Of a stretch of DNA of 64,000 bases, positions 34,638 through 42,799 are shown piece after piece. Position 1 is the stretch's first letter. Each line of letters opens with the position of its first letter. Under the pieces are notes generated by a model. It did not search any database and was not told where the DNA came from. It was given only the letters and a program-made list of their open reading frames with translations. The DNA lies in assembly GCA_029938635.1 (NCBI GenBank), contig JAOZUQ010000001.1, forward strand, positions 113,568-177,567, read 5' to 3'. The position numbers and the translations under genes were made by a program. This DNA comes from Candidatus Aminicenantota bacterium (GTDB lineage Bacteria > Acidobacteriota > Aminicenantia > UBA2199).

Positions 34638-35750
34638 ATGGCAAAAAGGGATTATTATGAAGTTCTGGGAGTATCGAAAAATTCAACCCAGGCAGAGATA
34701 AAAAAAAAATATCGACAGATAGCAATGAAATACCACCCCGACAGGAATCAGGATGATAAAGATGCTGAGGAAACGTTTAAAGAGGCATCAGAAGCATATT
34801 CTGTCCTCGGAAACGAAGAGAAAAAACTTAAATATGATCAATTCGGATTCAATGGCCTCAACTCACAAGGGCAGGGATTTTCTGATTTTTCTTTCTTCTC
34901 CGATTCGATATTTTCAGATTTTGAAGATATTCTGGGAGATGTTTTCGGTTTTGGAAGCAGGTCCTCTTCAAGGAACAGGCAGAACATGCCGAGAAGAGGT
35001 GCGGATATCGGTGTTGAGACTACCATAACTCTTGAAGACTCATTCCACGGGATCGAAAAAGAGATAGCAATAGAGCGTGAAGTTAGTTGTTCGGCCTGCA
35101 ACGGTTCCGGAAGTGAGCCCGGCACTTCACCTGAGACCTGCAAACAATGCGGCGGCCAGGGAAATGTGAGAAGAAGTCAGGGTTTCTTTTCCATCTCAAC
35201 ACCTTGCCATGCATGCAGGGGGAAAGGGACGATAATTGTCCACCCATGCAATACATGTTCCGGGACAGGCCGTGAAAAGATGGAAAAAGATATTAAGATC
35301 AATATACCTGCAGGAGTCGATAGTGGAAACAGGCTGAGAATTTCCGACGAAGGCGATGGCGGCCATATGAACGGAAGGGCCGGGGACCTCTATATTCTCA
35401 TAAACGTTAAGAATGATGAAAATTTCAGCAGAGAGGGGTTGGACCTCATATACGATATGGAAATAACTTTTTCCCAGGCTGCACTCGGTGAAGATATATC
35501 TATTAATGCATTTCACGGAAAAGAAAAAATAAAGATCCCGGCCGAAATCCAGAGCGGGAAGATCATGAAGATCAAGAATAAAGGGTTTAAAAATCTAAAT
35601 GGCTGGGGAAAGGGAGATCTTCTGATAGTGATAAACGTAAAAACCCCGACAAAACTTTCAAAAAAGGAGAAAGAACTTTTCAGGGAACTGAAAAAGATCG
35701 AAACGGCAAAGAAAACCGGATCTGAAAAGAAGAATCCCCTGTCCAACTGA
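34638..35750 (+). CDS. dnaJ: chaperone protein DnaJ
   Basis: A class I J-protein of 370 residues from the ATG at 34638 (MAKRDYYEVLGV). J domain 1-70 with the HPD motif (KYHPDRN), a Gly/Phe-rich linker (FGFGSRSSSRNRQN), four zinc-finger repeats (CSACNGSG, CKQCGGQG, CHACRGKG, CNTCSGTG) and two C-terminal substrate domains. It stimulates DnaK ATPase. It starts 1 bp after dnaK stops; its stop overlaps the rsmE ATG by 1 bp. Confidence 0.97.
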   Translation: MAKRDYYEVLGVSKNSTQAEIKKKYRQIAMKYHPDRNQDDKDAEETFKEASEAYSVLGNEEKKLKYDQFGFNGLNSQGQGFSDFSFFSDSIFSDFEDILGDVFGFGSRSSSRNRQNMPRRGADIGVETTITLEDSFHGIEKEIAIEREVSCSACNGSGSEPGTSPETCKQCGGQGNVRRSQGFFSISTPCHACRGKGTIIVHPCNTCSGTGREKMEKDIKINIPAGVDSGNRLRISDEGDGGHMNGRAGDLYILINVKNDENFSREGLDLIYDMEITFSQAALGEDISINAFHGKEKIKIPAEIQSGKIMKIKNKGFKNLNGWGKGDLLIVINVKTPTKLSKKEKELFRELKKIETAKKTGSEKKNPLSN

Positions 35751-36448
35751 TGAGACCCAGAAGGTTCTATTCAGATAAAAAGTCTGTGTCGGGACATATC
35801 GAGATAGTATCTGATGAGCTTTTCCACCTTCGCAAAGTTCTGAGAAGCAAGCCCGGAGATCCTGTAGAAGTATTTAACGGGCAAGGGACACTTTTTTCGG
35901 GAAAGATCGAAACCATAGGAAAGTCAAAGGCAATTGTAAAGATCGAAAAAGAGATAGTTAAAGAGAGACCTCCGGTAAATATCATGATCGCACCTTCCCT
36001 GCTGAAAAAAAAACCGATGAGCCTGATGATAGAAAAACTTACCGAGATGGGAGTTGATGAGATACGCCCTGTAATCTTTTCCAGGACGGAAGCAGCACTA
36101 AGTGAATCATCCATAAAAAAATGGGAAAAACTTGCAATAGAGTCACTTAAGGTCAACGACAATCTGTGGGCGACCAGGATCTATCCCCCATGTAAAATGG
36201 AGGAAATTATTAGCGGATCTGAAAACATTAAAAATAGAATACTTCTGGACATAGAGGGGGAAAAAGTAACTATAAAAGATGAAGGCCCTTTCCTCTGTGT
36301 TGTAGGCCCCCCGGGAGATTTCACAAATGAAGAGAGGGAAATGTTTATTAACTCGGGATTTACACCTGTAAATATAAATGATTCTGTTTTGAAAGTGGAG
36401 ACTGCAGCTTTTTCTGCAGTTTCAATATTGAAATATTTAACAAGATAG
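35750..36448 (+). CDS. rsmE: 16S rRNA (uracil1498-N3)-methyltransferase RsmE
   Basis: A 232-residue SPOUT methyltransferase. N-terminal PUA-like domain (MRPRRFYSDK, FHLRKVLRSKPGDPVEVFNG), then the knotted domain with LIEKLTEMGVDEIRPV. The SAM loop reads GPPGDFTNEE rather than the common GPEGGF, and the last motif is LKVETAAFSAVSIL. The gene often follows dnaJ in bacteria, supporting the call. Overlaps dnaJ by 1 bp. Confidence 0.9.
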   Translation: MRPRRFYSDKKSVSGHIEIVSDELFHLRKVLRSKPGDPVEVFNGQGTLFSGKIETIGKSKAIVKIEKEIVKERPPVNIMIAPSLLKKKPMSLMIEKLTEMGVDEIRPVIFSRTEAALSESSIKKWEKLAIESLKVNDNLWATRIYPPCKMEEIISGSENIKNRILLDIEGEKVTIKDEGPFLCVVGPPGDFTNEEREMFINSGFTPVNINDSVLKVETAAFSAVSILKYLTR

Positions 36449-36486
36449 AGATAATATATATATACTTGTAACTGGAGGAAAACCAA

Positions 36487-37431
36487 TTGATAGAGATCAA
36501 AGGTACTTTAGGAAAGTATAAGATTAAAAAAAAGCTTGGAAGTGGCGGATTCGGTACCGTCTACCTTGCCGAGGATACTTTTCTAAAGAGCGACAGGGCC
36601 CTCAAGATTCCCCATGGGATCGGCTCCCAGAAAGACAAACTTTTGAAAGAATCAATGGTTCAAACCAAACTTCTTGACCATCCGAACATTGTAAAACTCC
36701 TGACAGTAGACATGATTGACGGCAATGTCATAATGGTAATGGAATATGTCAATGGTACAAATCTCGAAAAGATAATTGACGATAAAGTAAAACTCAGTGT
36801 AAAAGTTTCACTGGCATATTTCCGCCAGATCCTCTCTGCATTAGGATATGCACACGAGAATAAAATACTCCACAGGGATATCAGGCCGTCAAATATAATG
36901 ATCGACAAAAAAAATAATGTTAAGATAACCGATTTCGGAACCGCCACCTTCCTCGAAGAGAGTCGTTATGCGACAACTAAGATCGGATCTCCACCATATA
37001 TGGCACCCGAACATTTCGAGGGGAAGACCGTATTTGCATCTGACATTTATTCCTCCGGATGTCTGTTCTATGAGATGATAACAGGATTCCCTCCCATAGT
37101 CCTTGCAAATCCGATGGAGATATATAAGAGGGCTAAGGCAGGGGATTTCCCGTCTCTTATAAAAAAGATGCCCACAATCTCACCTGAACTCAGTGAAATA
37201 ATAATGAGAACCCTCTCCCCGGCAGTTTCTAACAGATATAAGAATACCGGGGCCATCCTTGCCGACCTCGATTCACTGGAGCAGAAAAAAACAGGGGATC
37301 CTTCCGAAATAAGTGATATAAAGAAAAGGATTGCGGCAAGAGATGAGAGGACAGATCATGTATGCTGGAGCTGCAGGAAGACGATCCCCCAAAAAGTAGA
37401 AAAATGTATCTATTGCGGCGCCGACCAGTAG
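36487..37431 (+). CDS. Hanks-type serine/threonine protein kinase with C-terminal zinc ribbon
   Basis: A 314-residue soluble kinase. Gly-rich loop LGSGGFGTVYLAE (about 14-26), AxK lysine in RALKIP (about 39), catalytic loop HRDIRPSN (H129-N136), DFG in ITDFGTA (about 152) and PPYMAPEH. In the catalytic loop the usual Lys of HRDxKxxN is Arg (R133). The C-terminal 25 residues form a zinc ribbon CWSC...CIYC. No membrane segment. Start is TTG with GGAGG 7 nt before. It follows rsmE by 38 bp and may be read with the chaperone operon. Confidence 0.9.
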   Translation: MIEIKGTLGKYKIKKKLGSGGFGTVYLAEDTFLKSDRALKIPHGIGSQKDKLLKESMVQTKLLDHPNIVKLLTVDMIDGNVIMVMEYVNGTNLEKIIDDKVKLSVKVSLAYFRQILSALGYAHENKILHRDIRPSNIMIDKKNNVKITDFGTATFLEESRYATTKIGSPPYMAPEHFEGKTVFASDIYSSGCLFYEMITGFPPIVLANPMEIYKRAKAGDFPSLIKKMPTISPELSEIIMRTLSPAVSNRYKNTGAILADLDSLEQKKTGDPSEISDIKKRIAARDERTDHVCWSCRKTIPQKVEKCIYCGADQ

Positions 37432-37437
37432 ATAATG

Positions 37438-38850
37438 TCAGGTCACATTAAGGAACTTAAGCATATTTGTTGCACCCTTCATTGGAGTTTCCCCGGCGAC
37501 AACAAGGAGAGTATCTCCCTTTTTAAGATAGCCGTCAGCTTTAAGTTCCTGCTCCCCTTTAATTATCATATCATCTGTCTTTGATGTGAATTTTATAAGA
37601 CGCGGAGAAATACCCCAGAATGCAGCCATTCTGTTCCTGATCCCCGGATCGGGAGTGAATGCAAAGACCGGGCACGGAGGCCTGTATTTGGATAATAAAA
37701 GTGCTGTACTTCCCGACCAGGAAAATACCATCAATGCCTTAACATCCATATCGAAAGCCATTTCGGCAGCTCCTTTCGCTATCGCTTCCGTATGCTGCAG
37801 TTCATAATCATCTTTTTCGATCGCATACGGGTAAAGCCTGGAACCTTCGGTAGTACCTGCGATCCTCTCCATTATGTTCACGGCTTTAACAGGATATTTC
37901 CCGACCGCCGTCTCGCCGGAGAGCATTACACAATCGGACCCATCAAGGATAGCATTCGAAACATCCGATGCTTCGGCACGGGTCGGCCTCGGGCTTGATA
38001 TCATAGACTCAAGCATCTGGGTAGCAGTGATCACAAGTTTGTTCTCCCTGTTGGCGAGGAGAATAAGTTCTTTTTGAATGATAGGAACCTTCTCGGGAAG
38101 AACTTCTACACCGAGGTCCCCCCTCGCTATCATTATCCCGTCAAAAACATCGACGATCTCAATTATATTATCAAGGGCCCGGGGCCTCTCGATCTTGGCA
38201 ATAACGGGAATATCTGCAGAATATGTTTTCAACATCTTCCTTACAGGGACTATATTTTCGGGTGAATCTACAAAGCTCATTGCAATAAGATCCACCCCTT
38301 CTCCGATACTGAATTTAAGATCTTCCCTGTCCTTTTTTGTAAAAACCGGAATTGAAAGTCCCGAAGAGGGCAGGTTAATCCCTTTCTTTGATTTCACAAC
38401 ACCGGGAGTTACAACTTTACAATCAACCGAGTTGCTTTTTACTTCTGTTACTTTCAGTTCTATATTCCCGTCATCGATCAGGATAGGGTCCCCTTTTTTT
38501 ACGATCTCAGGAAGCATAGTGAAATCTGTATAGATAGTCCCATCCCCTTTACGGGTCCCAAACGAAACAACTTTATTCTTTATCAGTTCAACCGGTTCAT
38601 CCAGTTCACCCACCCTGATCTTCGGGCCGCTCAGATCAGCAAGAATTGCTGTCGGGATACCGGTATTTTTCGCTGCTGTTCTTATATTCTTTATTGATCT
38701 TTTGTGAGTTTCAAAATCGCCATGGGAGAAGTTCAGGCGGGCAACCGACATTCCACCCTTAAGCATTTTTTCAAGAACTTCGACACTTTCCGAGGAGGGA
38801 CCTATAGTGCATATTATCTTTGTGAATTTTTTTTTATCCTGTGTTTTCAT
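37438..38850 (-). CDS. pyk: pyruvate kinase
   Basis: A 470-residue glycolytic enzyme converting PEP and ADP to pyruvate and ATP. Motifs: CTIGPSS near the N-terminus, RLNFSHG, ADLSGPKIRVGE, the B domain (residues about 75-170), catalytic IAKIERPRAL (about 219), MIARGDLGVEV, ATQMLESM and SGETAVGKYP. A C-terminal regulatory domain is present. Full length. GGAGGGG precedes the ATG. Its end is 6 bp from the kinase gene's end. Confidence 0.97.
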   Translation of the reverse strand: MKTQDKKKFTKIICTIGPSSESVEVLEKMLKGGMSVARLNFSHGDFETHKRSIKNIRTAAKNTGIPTAILADLSGPKIRVGELDEPVELIKNKVVSFGTRKGDGTIYTDFTMLPEIVKKGDPILIDDGNIELKVTEVKSNSVDCKVVTPGVVKSKKGINLPSSGLSIPVFTKKDREDLKFSIGEGVDLIAMSFVDSPENIVPVRKMLKTYSADIPVIAKIERPRALDNIIEIVDVFDGIMIARGDLGVEVLPEKVPIIQKELILLANRENKLVITATQMLESMISSPRPTRAEASDVSNAILDGSDCVMLSGETAVGKYPVKAVNIMERIAGTTEGSRLYPYAIEKDDYELQHTEAIAKGAAEMAFDMDVKALMVFSWSGSTALLLSKYRPPCPVFAFTPDPGIRNRMAAFWGISPRLIKFTSKTDDMIIKGEQELKADGYLKKGDTLLVVAGETPMKGATNMLKFLNVT

Positions 38851-38882
38851 ACTTTGCCCCTCCGTAAGGCCGGTTTAACCCG

Positions 38883-38910
38883 ATTTTATCTGAAAATTAT
38901 AATTAGTCAA
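38883..38910 (-). promoter_or_regulatory. promoter of pyk
   Basis: On the minus strand: -35 TTGACT (38905-38910), 16 bp, -10 TAAAAT (38883-38888). A small palindrome GGTTTAACC (38872-38880) lies at the expected transcription start. This gives a normal leader with GGAGGGG. Confidence 0.55.
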
Positions 38911-38913
38911 CAA

Positions 38914-38942
38914 TTGGATCAAACAGTGAAACAATATATAAT
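38914..38942 (+). promoter_or_regulatory. promoter of ligA, probably leaderless
   Basis: -35 TTGGAT (38914-38919), 17 bp, perfect -10 TATAAT (38937-38942). The ligA ATG is at 38951, 8 nt after the -10, with no Shine-Dalgarno. It lies back to back with the pyk promoter, the -35 boxes 3 bp apart. Confidence 0.65.
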
Positions 38943-38950
38943 ATAGTTTA

Positions 38951-40984
38951 ATGGATATAAAGATAAAAATAGAGGAGATCTCGGCAAAACTGCTGAAATA
39001 TCAATACCACTATTATGTTCTTGCCGATCCCATTGTCTCCGATAATGAATATGACAGGCTTTTCGACCAACTCCTCGATATTGAGAAAAAATATCCGGAA
39101 CTCACACAGAAAAATTCTCCGACAAAGAGGGTGGGATCAGATCTCGACAACACTTTTGCCGAAATGGAACATTCCGTTTCTGTCCTCAGCCTCGACAAGG
39201 AGTACACCGGGGAAGGGATTACAAAATGGGTGGATAAGATCTCTGCCGGCAGTGATATGAAGGCGGAGTATGTGGTCGAAGAGAAACTCGACGGTGCATC
39301 GATCGTCCTCTACTATAAAAAAGGTATCCTTGAAACAGCTTTGACCAGAGGTGACGGGGTCAGGGGAAATGTGGTGACCGAGAATGTGAGAACCATAGGC
39401 CAGATCCCCCTTGTTCTCCCGGAGGAAATTGACATAGCGGTCAGGGGCGAAATATTTATAAAAAAAAGTGAATTTGAAAGATTCAATAAAAAATTTGAAA
39501 ACAAATATTCCAATCCCAGAAATCTGGCAGCGGGATCATTAAGGAACCTGAGGTCGTCAATCGTGGCCGGGGTTCCTCTCAATATGTTCGCTTATGAAGG
39601 ATATTATAAGAACGGCAAAGGACATGTGGAAATTTTATCCGATCTGAAGGCTTTGAATTTTCCGGTAAACAAAAATCTCGCCCTATTTTCAGGAGATAAA
39701 AATTTCCTTGATCAAATGAAAAAAGAGCTCCCCGGGATCACAACAGGATCTGTTGATAAAATTTTTGATTATATAGAAAATCATACAAAAGAGAGGGATA
39801 AGCTCGATTATGATATCGACGGACTCGTGATAAAGGTGAACGGGATAGCCCTGAGAGAAGAGCTCGGGGAAACATCGCATCATCCGAGATGGGCGATAGC
39901 TTATAAATTTGATTCACCGGCTGCTGAAACAATATTGGAAGATATAGCTATCCAGGTCGGCAGGAACGGAAGGGTCAGCCCGGTAGCTATTCTTGCTCCT
40001 GTGCAGATAGCAGGAAGTATCGTAGCGAGAGCAACACTACACAATCAGGAGTATATAGATATTCTAGAATTGGGAATCGGGGACAGGGTCTCGATCTCAA
40101 AGCGGGGGGATATAATCCCGGCGGTGGAGAGGGTGATAGAGAAGGATGAAAAAGATCCTTCCATTTATAAAATAAGGTCCGATTGTCCTTTCTGCGGGAC
40201 AGAATTCGTCAAGGACGGGGCACACCATTTTTGTAAGAATACCGAATGTCCGGAGAGGCTCAGGCGGTCGATAGTTTTTTTTGTAGCAAAGGGGCAGATG
40301 GATATAGATACCCTGGGGGAAAAGACTATAGAGTTCCTCCTGGAAAAGGGATTTATTAAAAGCATTCCTGATATTTATTCTTTTGATCAAAACAAACTTC
40401 TCGGTGAAGAGGGATTCAAAGAGAAGAAGATAGATAATATTAAAAACAGTATTGAAGAGAGTAAAGGGAACGATTTTGCCACGGTTTTCACTGCCCTCGG
40501 ATTTGAGGGGATAGGAAAGGTAGCAGTATCCGATCTGATAAAGAACGGCTTTGATTCCTTCGATAAGATAAGGGAAGCTGCGGAGACCGGTGATATTGAA
40601 CTATTTTCAGATATCCCGGGATTCGGAGATATCACAGCTCGGTTTTTGATAGAACATTTTTCAGATAAAGATAAATTAAAACTTATAGACGACCTTGCAG
40701 ATGCCGGATTAAGAATGAGAGCCGAAGAGAGAAAAAATCCTGAAGAGGAACAGGTGTTCGCCGGGGATATCTGGGTGATCACGGGAAGTTTTGAAAATTT
40801 TAATCCGAGATCTATTGCAGCTGAGGAAATAGAGAAGAGGGGCGGAAAAGTAACAAATACCGTCACCTCAAAGACAACTCATCTCCTGGCCGGGCCGGGA
40901 GCAGGATCAAAACTGGACAAAGCGGAAAAACTCAAAATAAAAATAATTAATGAAAAAACATTTATAAAATTGCTGAAACCATGA
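38951..40984 (+). CDS. ligA: NAD-dependent DNA ligase LigA
   Basis: A complete 677-residue replicative ligase. Ia domain with YHYYVLADPIVSDNEYD, adenylation lysine in EEKLDGAS (about residue 114), the NAD-site RGE segment, OB fold, zinc finger CPFC...HHFCKNTEC (about 413-433), helix-hairpin-helix region (GFEGIGKVAVSDLI) and a C-terminal BRCT domain (about 600-677: WVITGSFENFNPR). Essential for joining Okazaki fragments and repair. Confidence 0.98.
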   Translation: MDIKIKIEEISAKLLKYQYHYYVLADPIVSDNEYDRLFDQLLDIEKKYPELTQKNSPTKRVGSDLDNTFAEMEHSVSVLSLDKEYTGEGITKWVDKISAGSDMKAEYVVEEKLDGASIVLYYKKGILETALTRGDGVRGNVVTENVRTIGQIPLVLPEEIDIAVRGEIFIKKSEFERFNKKFENKYSNPRNLAAGSLRNLRSSIVAGVPLNMFAYEGYYKNGKGHVEILSDLKALNFPVNKNLALFSGDKNFLDQMKKELPGITTGSVDKIFDYIENHTKERDKLDYDIDGLVIKVNGIALREELGETSHHPRWAIAYKFDSPAAETILEDIAIQVGRNGRVSPVAILAPVQIAGSIVARATLHNQEYIDILELGIGDRVSISKRGDIIPAVERVIEKDEKDPSIYKIRSDCPFCGTEFVKDGAHHFCKNTECPERLRRSIVFFVAKGQMDIDTLGEKTIEFLLEKGFIKSIPDIYSFDQNKLLGEEGFKEKKIDNIKNSIEESKGNDFATVFTALGFEGIGKVAVSDLIKNGFDSFDKIREAAETGDIELFSDIPGFGDITARFLIEHFSDKDKLKLIDDLADAGLRMRAEERKNPEEEQVFAGDIWVITGSFENFNPRSIAAEEIEKRGGKVTNTVTSKTTHLLAGPGAGSKLDKAEKLKIKIINEKTFIKLLKP

Positions 40985-41176
40985 TATGATTCGACCTTGA
41001 TATTTTTTTTGTTCAACGTTTAACAAAACAAAAAAATTAAATGAATTTTATTATGACACATTGTTTACTAATAACTTTAGTTCTTACCTTCAGCATCTTT
41101 AGCAAAGCAAAAATAAATTTATTAACATTAACCCCCGAATCTGCTCTTACCTTCGGAAGGGCTGGAAAGAGATAAA

Positions 41177-41878
41177 ATGAAGATCTGGAAATATTTGCTC
41201 ATATTAGCAATGACTACATTTATTGTTTATTGTTTAGCAGGTGAAAAAGAAACCTTCGTATTATGTCTCGGTGACAGTATCACGGATAGCGAATGGGGAA
41301 ATTACCCGACACACCTGAACAAATTATTTGTAAAAAGAGATGTAGCATATACCGCGATTTCGCGTGGAATACCAGGAAATACTTCGGGAGAATATTTAGA
41401 GTTCTTTTCGAAGTCAAAAATGATGAAAAAATTCAGGCCTAAAGTAATCGTTATAATGCTCGGTACAAATGATGTCAGGATCGATCATGACAGAACTTCG
41501 ACAAAAAAATTCAAAAAAAATATGTCGGAAATTATAAATATAATCAAGGCATTTGAAAAAAAGGAAAAGTATAAAATAGATGTATATCTCTGCACGATCC
41601 CGCCGATCTTCACCACCGATCTCAATACATTTACCAAAGAATCAGCAATAAGGGTAAATGAGGAAATCGTTCCGGCTATTGAAGAGTTATCGGTTGAACA
41701 CGATCTGGAATTGATCGACCTCCACTCGGTCTTTGAAAGGAACAAGGACCTCCTCCCAGGAATCCACCCGTCCCCGGGCGGCTACTACAAGATAGGCAAA
41801 GTAATATTCAACCGGATCATGCGCGACTCCCGGACAAGCATCCTGCCATGCAGCGGAGACACCTGCAATATAAATTAG
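41177..41878 (+). CDS. exported SGNH/GDSL-type hydrolase
   Basis: A 233-residue protein with an N-terminal signal sequence (WKYLLILAMTTFIVYCLAG; a possible lipobox VYCLA is not ideal). SGNH blocks: I LCLGDSITDS, II SRGIPGNTSGEYL, III LGTNDVR, V LPGIHPSPGG. In block V the normal D-x-x-H reads P-G-I-H, so the catalytic Asp is missing while Ser, Gly, Asn and His remain. Probably an esterase/acetylhydrolase using a Ser-His dyad, or inactive. A stand-alone gene with AAGAGA before the ATG. The 192 bp upstream hold no gene. Confidence 0.8.
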   Translation: MKIWKYLLILAMTTFIVYCLAGEKETFVLCLGDSITDSEWGNYPTHLNKLFVKRDVAYTAISRGIPGNTSGEYLEFFSKSKMMKKFRPKVIVIMLGTNDVRIDHDRTSTKKFKKNMSEIINIIKAFEKKEKYKIDVYLCTIPPIFTTDLNTFTKESAIRVNEEIVPAIEELSVEHDLELIDLHSVFERNKDLLPGIHPSPGGYYKIGKVIFNRIMRDSRTSILPCSGDTCNIN

Positions 41879-42121
41879 CCTGAAGTTGCAGGAATAACAT
41901 CAGAAGCTAAACCTGGCCTACAGCCATCAGCTTTCAGCTCCAGCAAAAACAAAATTTTATGTAGGGGCGACTCCCCGTCACACTCTCTAAAGCACTGGTG
42001 ATTCTATGGTCGCCCATATTTACAAGAATTATAGAACAGGATAGACGCGAGGCCTACCCCTTGTACTGAATATTTCAAGATTCGGGCAGGCTACAATCAT
42101 GGCAATCATGTGAATCATGGT
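41879..42121. repeat. gene-free region with short repeats
   Basis: Contains an inverted repeat GGGCGAC (41965-41971) / GTCGCCC (42009-42015) beginning with GTAGGGGCGA, and three direct copies of AATCATG at a 9 bp period (42095-42119) ending beside the methyltransferase stop. No ORF of note. Sequences of both kinds recur in intergenic DNA of many genomes. Confidence 0.5.
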
Positions 42122-42790
42122 TCAGACTATAATTTCACAAAATACAGAAGATTCATCCACTTCATATACCTTTGCCTGCAAATCCAGGCTTGAGGCCATT
42201 TTCATGAAGTCTTTTTCAGTATATGTTGTTGCCATGAATCCATCTTCACAGACTATATTTCCATTCCCGGTTTTTTTTTGATCAATCTTCCCTATCAACC
42301 CGAGATCAGCCTGTACTTCGAACCATTCAAGCCTGGTTTCCCAGATCTTTTCCGAATAACTTGAAAAGAGGATAGAACCTCCACTCCGGGTTACCCTGAC
42401 CGTTTCACTGATCAATTTTTCCGGATCCGACTTGAATGCGGATATCCCGTTCTGGACACAGATGACAAGATCAAAAATATCATCTTTGAATTTCAGGTCA
42501 GCCGCATCCATAACAAAGAATTCCATATTTGATCTTCCTCTGCAAATTTCTCCGGCAAGTTCTATATTATCTTCCGAAATATCGATCCCGGTCACTTTCC
42601 CGGCCTTGTCAGCCAGCCTTACCGCTACCCTTCCATAACCGCATCCCAGATCCAGAACCGATGAACCTTCCTGCGCCTTATCCAGAACATGAAGGATCTC
42701 GGCCTCAAGGAATTGCTTTATCCTTGGTGTAGAAACCTCATAACACTTCACAAGCCGGGCTGAATTTAATGATTTTGAATAATAGTCCAT
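42122..42790 (-). CDS. class I SAM-dependent methyltransferase
   Basis: A 222-residue methyltransferase. SAM motif I VLDLGCGYGRVAVRLA (about 45-60), motif II acidic VTGIDIS, then MDAADLKF and FDLVICVQNGISAF (motif IV), typical Methyltransf_11/25. Substrate unknown. It follows the YncE-phosphoesterase gene by 9 bp with no Shine-Dalgarno, so is probably cotranscribed with it. Confidence 0.85.
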   Translation of the reverse strand: MDYYSKSLNSARLVKCYEVSTPRIKQFLEAEILHVLDKAQEGSSVLDLGCGYGRVAVRLADKAGKVTGIDISEDNIELAGEICRGRSNMEFFVMDAADLKFKDDIFDLVICVQNGISAFKSDPEKLISETVRVTRSGGSILFSSYSEKIWETRLEWFEVQADLGLIGKIDQKKTGNGNIVCEDGFMATTYTEKDFMKMASSLDLQAKVYEVDESSVFCEIIV

Positions 42791-42799
42791 AAAATAAAA

